Assembly: GCA_910586835.1 (NCBI GenBank)
Contig: CAJUJU010000004.1
Span: 41,860 to 105,859 of the forward strand
Direction: 5' to 3'
DNA length: 64,000 nt
Source of the DNA: an uncultured Acetatifactor sp.
GTDB lineage: Bacteria; Bacillota; Clostridia; Lachnospirales; Lachnospiraceae
Part shown: positions 62,254 through 64,000 of the stretch, in pieces
How the letters are laid out: each line of letters opens with the position of its first letter
How positions within the stretch are numbered: position 1 is the first letter of the stretch
The notes under the pieces: model-generated
What the model was told of the DNA's origin: nothing
Database searches by the model: none
What the model saw: only the letters and a program-made list of their open reading frames with translations
Position numbers and translations under genes: made by a program

Positions 62254-62620
62254 GACGCATACCCACACGCCCCTCAAAGCTGTGGACTTCGGCTTTCACA
62301 CTAAAAGAAAGGATAAGCCTATTCCCGTATAGTGTACTTGCCGCTTATCATAAAATTTAGGGAAACCGTCAAAGGAGAAAGTTTATGCCAAAAACGGATA
62401 ACTCTCCTACCCCCGATACCCAGATACAAATGGAAAGTCTTTCCATAGATAAAATGAGGCTGACCGTTACCAACATCTACCCCGCCTTTCAGAAAAAATC
62501 AGAACAGGAAGCCCGGCAGGAAATCGGGGCAAGGCTCTATCAGATTTTTAAGAAATATGCGTAAGTCCCTTGCAAAACAATCACGGAAACGATATGATCG
62601 TTTTGTGGATATGCGTCTTA
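62251..62620. repeat. 16-bp inverted repeat around a small ORF
   Basis: TAAGACGCATACCCAC (62251-62266) and GTGGATATGCGTCTTA (62605-62620) are inverted copies with one mismatch. The left copy begins at the cotJC stop codon; the right ends 20 bases before the recombinase start. Between them lie a small ORF and an AAACGAT/ATCGTTT hairpin (about 62586-62602). Confidence 0.8.
62385..62564 (+). CDS. Small element-encoded protein
   Basis: 59 residues with AAAGGAGAAA as SD. The C-terminal part RLTVTNIYPAFQKKSEQEAR runs into a basic, helical end (LYQIFKKYA). Small proteins like this commonly sit upstream of large serine recombinases on Clostridia conjugative or mobilisable elements; TnpW-like proteins of Tn4451-type elements are comparable in size but relationship is not shown. 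The gene lies between the 16-bp inverted repeats. Confidence 0.6.
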   Translation: MPKTDNSPTPDTQIQMESLSIDKMRLTVTNIYPAFQKKSEQEARQEIGARLYQIFKKYA

Positions 62621-62640
62621 CGTTTTAGGAGGTAGATAGA

Positions 62641-64000
62641 ATGTACGACGCATTATATGACGCATTGTATGCGCGACAGTCAATCGAAAAAAAGGACAGC
62701 ATATCCGTAGAAAGCCAGCTTGAGTATTGCAGATACGAAACCCACGGGGAAGCCTGCATTGAATATACGGACAAAGGCTTTTCGGGCAAGGACACCAACC
62801 GTCCCGGCTTTGAAAAAATGATGAATGATATTCGCGCAGGAAAAATCAAACGGGTTATTGTCTACAAACTCGACCGTATCAGCCGTTCCATTTTGGATTT
62901 TGCAAACATGATGGAGATATTTCAGAAATATCATGTGGAGTTTGTTTCTTCCACGGAAAAATTTGACACGTCCACGCCGATCGGCAGGGCGATGTTAAAT
63001 ATCTGTATCGTGTTCGCCCAACTGGAACGGGAAACCATACAAAAACGGGTAACGGACGCTTATTATGCACGGTGCAAGCGCGGTTTTTACATGGGCGGGC
63101 GTATTCCCTACGGCTACCGTCTGACGAAAACGGTCATTGACAATATCCTCACTTCCATGTACGAGGAAGTCCCGGAGGAAAGTGAACAGCTAAAGCTGAT
63201 TTACTCCATGTATGCGGACACGGACAATTCACTTGGGGATATCGTACGGTACTTGAATGAACACCAGATTAAAAATCTGCGTGGCGCAAACTGGAATACC
63301 GCCCGTATCAGTGAAATGCTCCGCAATCCCGTGTATGTGCAAGCCGATATTGACGTGTACCAGTTTTTCCAAAGTCAAGGTGCAAACATCTATAACCCGG
63401 CAAGTGACTTCACGGGTTACAATGCCTGCTATCTCTACAAAGGTACGGTTTCCACTTCAAGAAAGCAAAGTGACCTGTCCGACAAAGAGATTGTGCTTGC
63501 GCCGCATAAGGGTTTTATCCCCTCTAAGACATGGTTGGCATGCCGACAACGGAGCCTGAACAACAGACAGTCCACAAAGACCTGTAAACCGAAAAATTCA
63601 TGGCTTGCAGGCAAAGTCAAATGCGGTAACTGCGGTTATGCGCTGACAATCCGCAAGGCAAAGACAAAATGGGGACGTTACTTTGTTTGCAGCCAGTCAG
63701 GAAGCCGAGGAAGCAACTGTACCGGGGCAGGCTGTACGGTTTATGCAGACGTTTTGGAAGAATATATGGTTGGCGCAATCAAAGAAAAACTGTCGGAGTT
63801 TTCAGCTCTCAAAGAGAGCTTACTCTCCTGCACATCTGATACAGAAGAAAAGAGACTGCATACAGTCCCTGGAACACAGGCATTCCCCCAAAAGCACATG
63901 ACGAAAAAAATCCGTCTGACACAGATTGAGGAAGAAATCGAAGACCTTCTCTCCAAAGTGTCCGGGGCAAGCGGCGTTCTGATGAAGTACATAGACGAAA
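62641..64000 (+). CDS. Large serine recombinase (3'-partial)
   Basis: 453 codons to the window edge, without a stop. GGAGG lies eight bases before the ATG. The resolvase-type catalytic domain (about 5-150) has the nucleophile Ser14 in YARQS, ESQLEYC, YKLDRISRS and an Arg pair in AQLERETIQKR. The recombinase domain follows, then a zinc-ribbon part (CGNCGYAL and later Cys residues) and the beginning of a coiled coil. The opening repeats Asp-Ala-Leu-Tyr. It would integrate and excise the element that starts beside cotJC. Confidence 0.93.
   Translation, partial: MYDALYDALYARQSIEKKDSISVESQLEYCRYETHGEACIEYTDKGFSGKDTNRPGFEKMMNDIRAGKIKRVIVYKLDRISRSILDFANMMEIFQKYHVEFVSSTEKFDTSTPIGRAMLNICIVFAQLERETIQKRVTDAYYARCKRGFYMGGRIPYGYRLTKTVIDNILTSMYEEVPEESEQLKLIYSMYADTDNSLGDIVRYLNEHQIKNLRGANWNTARISEMLRNPVYVQADIDVYQFFQSQGANIYNPASDFTGYNACYLYKGTVSTSRKQSDLSDKEIVLAPHKGFIPSKTWLACRQRSLNNRQSTKTCKPKNSWLAGKVKCGNCGYALTIRKAKTKWGRYFVCSQSGSRGSNCTGAGCTVYADVLEEYMVGAIKEKLSEFSALKESLLSCTSDTEEKRLHTVPGTQAFPQKHMTKKIRLTQIEEEIEDLLSKVSGASGVLMKYIDE

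Noticed and set aside
62251..62620. An insertion sequence bounded by the 16-bp inverted repeats
   Set aside because: There is no transposase between the repeats and no target-site duplication at their outer edges; the small ORF is not transposase-like.
1..64000. CRISPR arrays, rRNA and tRNA genes
   Set aside because: No regularly spaced repeats and no tRNA or rRNA-like segments were seen in the gaps between genes.

Overview
The window is chromosomal DNA from a low-to-moderate GC, spore-forming Firmicute. The gene families and their order point to Clostridia, most likely Lachnospiraceae: TIGR03960/TIGR03936 proteins beside RNase G, an L21-Prp-L27-Obg block, mreBCD-PBP2-minCDE-rodA, sepF beside yggS, and a cotJABC operon. 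No rRNA, tRNA or CRISPR array was recognised. Species-level placement is not possible from the sequence alone.

Layout. 1-6.6 kb (+): a partial DUF58 protein and its membrane partner, a radical-SAM pair, RNase E/G and a NUDIX hydrolase. 6.7-11.7 kb (-): an orphan anchored protein, flotillin, D-aminoacyl-tRNA deacylase, an AI-2E-type transporter and rubrerythrin. 11.9-15.6 kb: ttcA and a tyrosine recombinase, then lexA divergent from a LysM protein across a region with SOS-box-like sites. 15.7-20.1 kb (-): the ribosome-assembly block rplU-prp-rpmA-obg-yhbY-nadD-yqeK-rsfS, led by a consensus promoter and a structured L21 leader. 20.1-26.3 kb (-): a cytidylate-kinase-like protein, pseudouridine synthase, lspA, aroB, sepF, yggS and a HlyD-like protein. 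26.3-37.5 kb (-): one long envelope and division cluster: DUF4321, radC, mreB, mreC, mreD, PBP2, minC, minD, minE, rodA, mgsA, a D,D-carboxypeptidase and a small P-loop protein. 37.7-45 kb (-): mutS-mutL-miaA and a PLP lyase.

45-52.3 kb is a patchwork. It holds two AT-rich secreted orphans, a decayed ISL3-type transposase, a SulP transporter, a metallophosphoesterase fused to a ProX-like tRNA-editing domain, miaB, and an orphan gene bracketed with the miaB 5' end by a 33-bp exact direct repeat copied from miaB. 52.3-61 kb (-): pepT, an alanine/glycine symporter behind an SD-masking hairpin, a two-component system with an anchored accessory protein, and a three-gene ABC-2 exporter with a structured leader. 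61.2-64 kb (+): cotJA-cotJB-cotJC. The 3' end of cotJC appears replaced where a large-serine-recombinase element begins. That element runs off the window.

The most unusual points are the interrupted cotJC with 16-bp inverted repeats around a small ORF, the miaB-derived repeat and the orphan gene it brackets, the phosphatase-ProX fusion, two long inverted repeats whose arms are the last codons of a gene (mutS and the orphan at 6.7 kb), and several unassigned RNA leaders.
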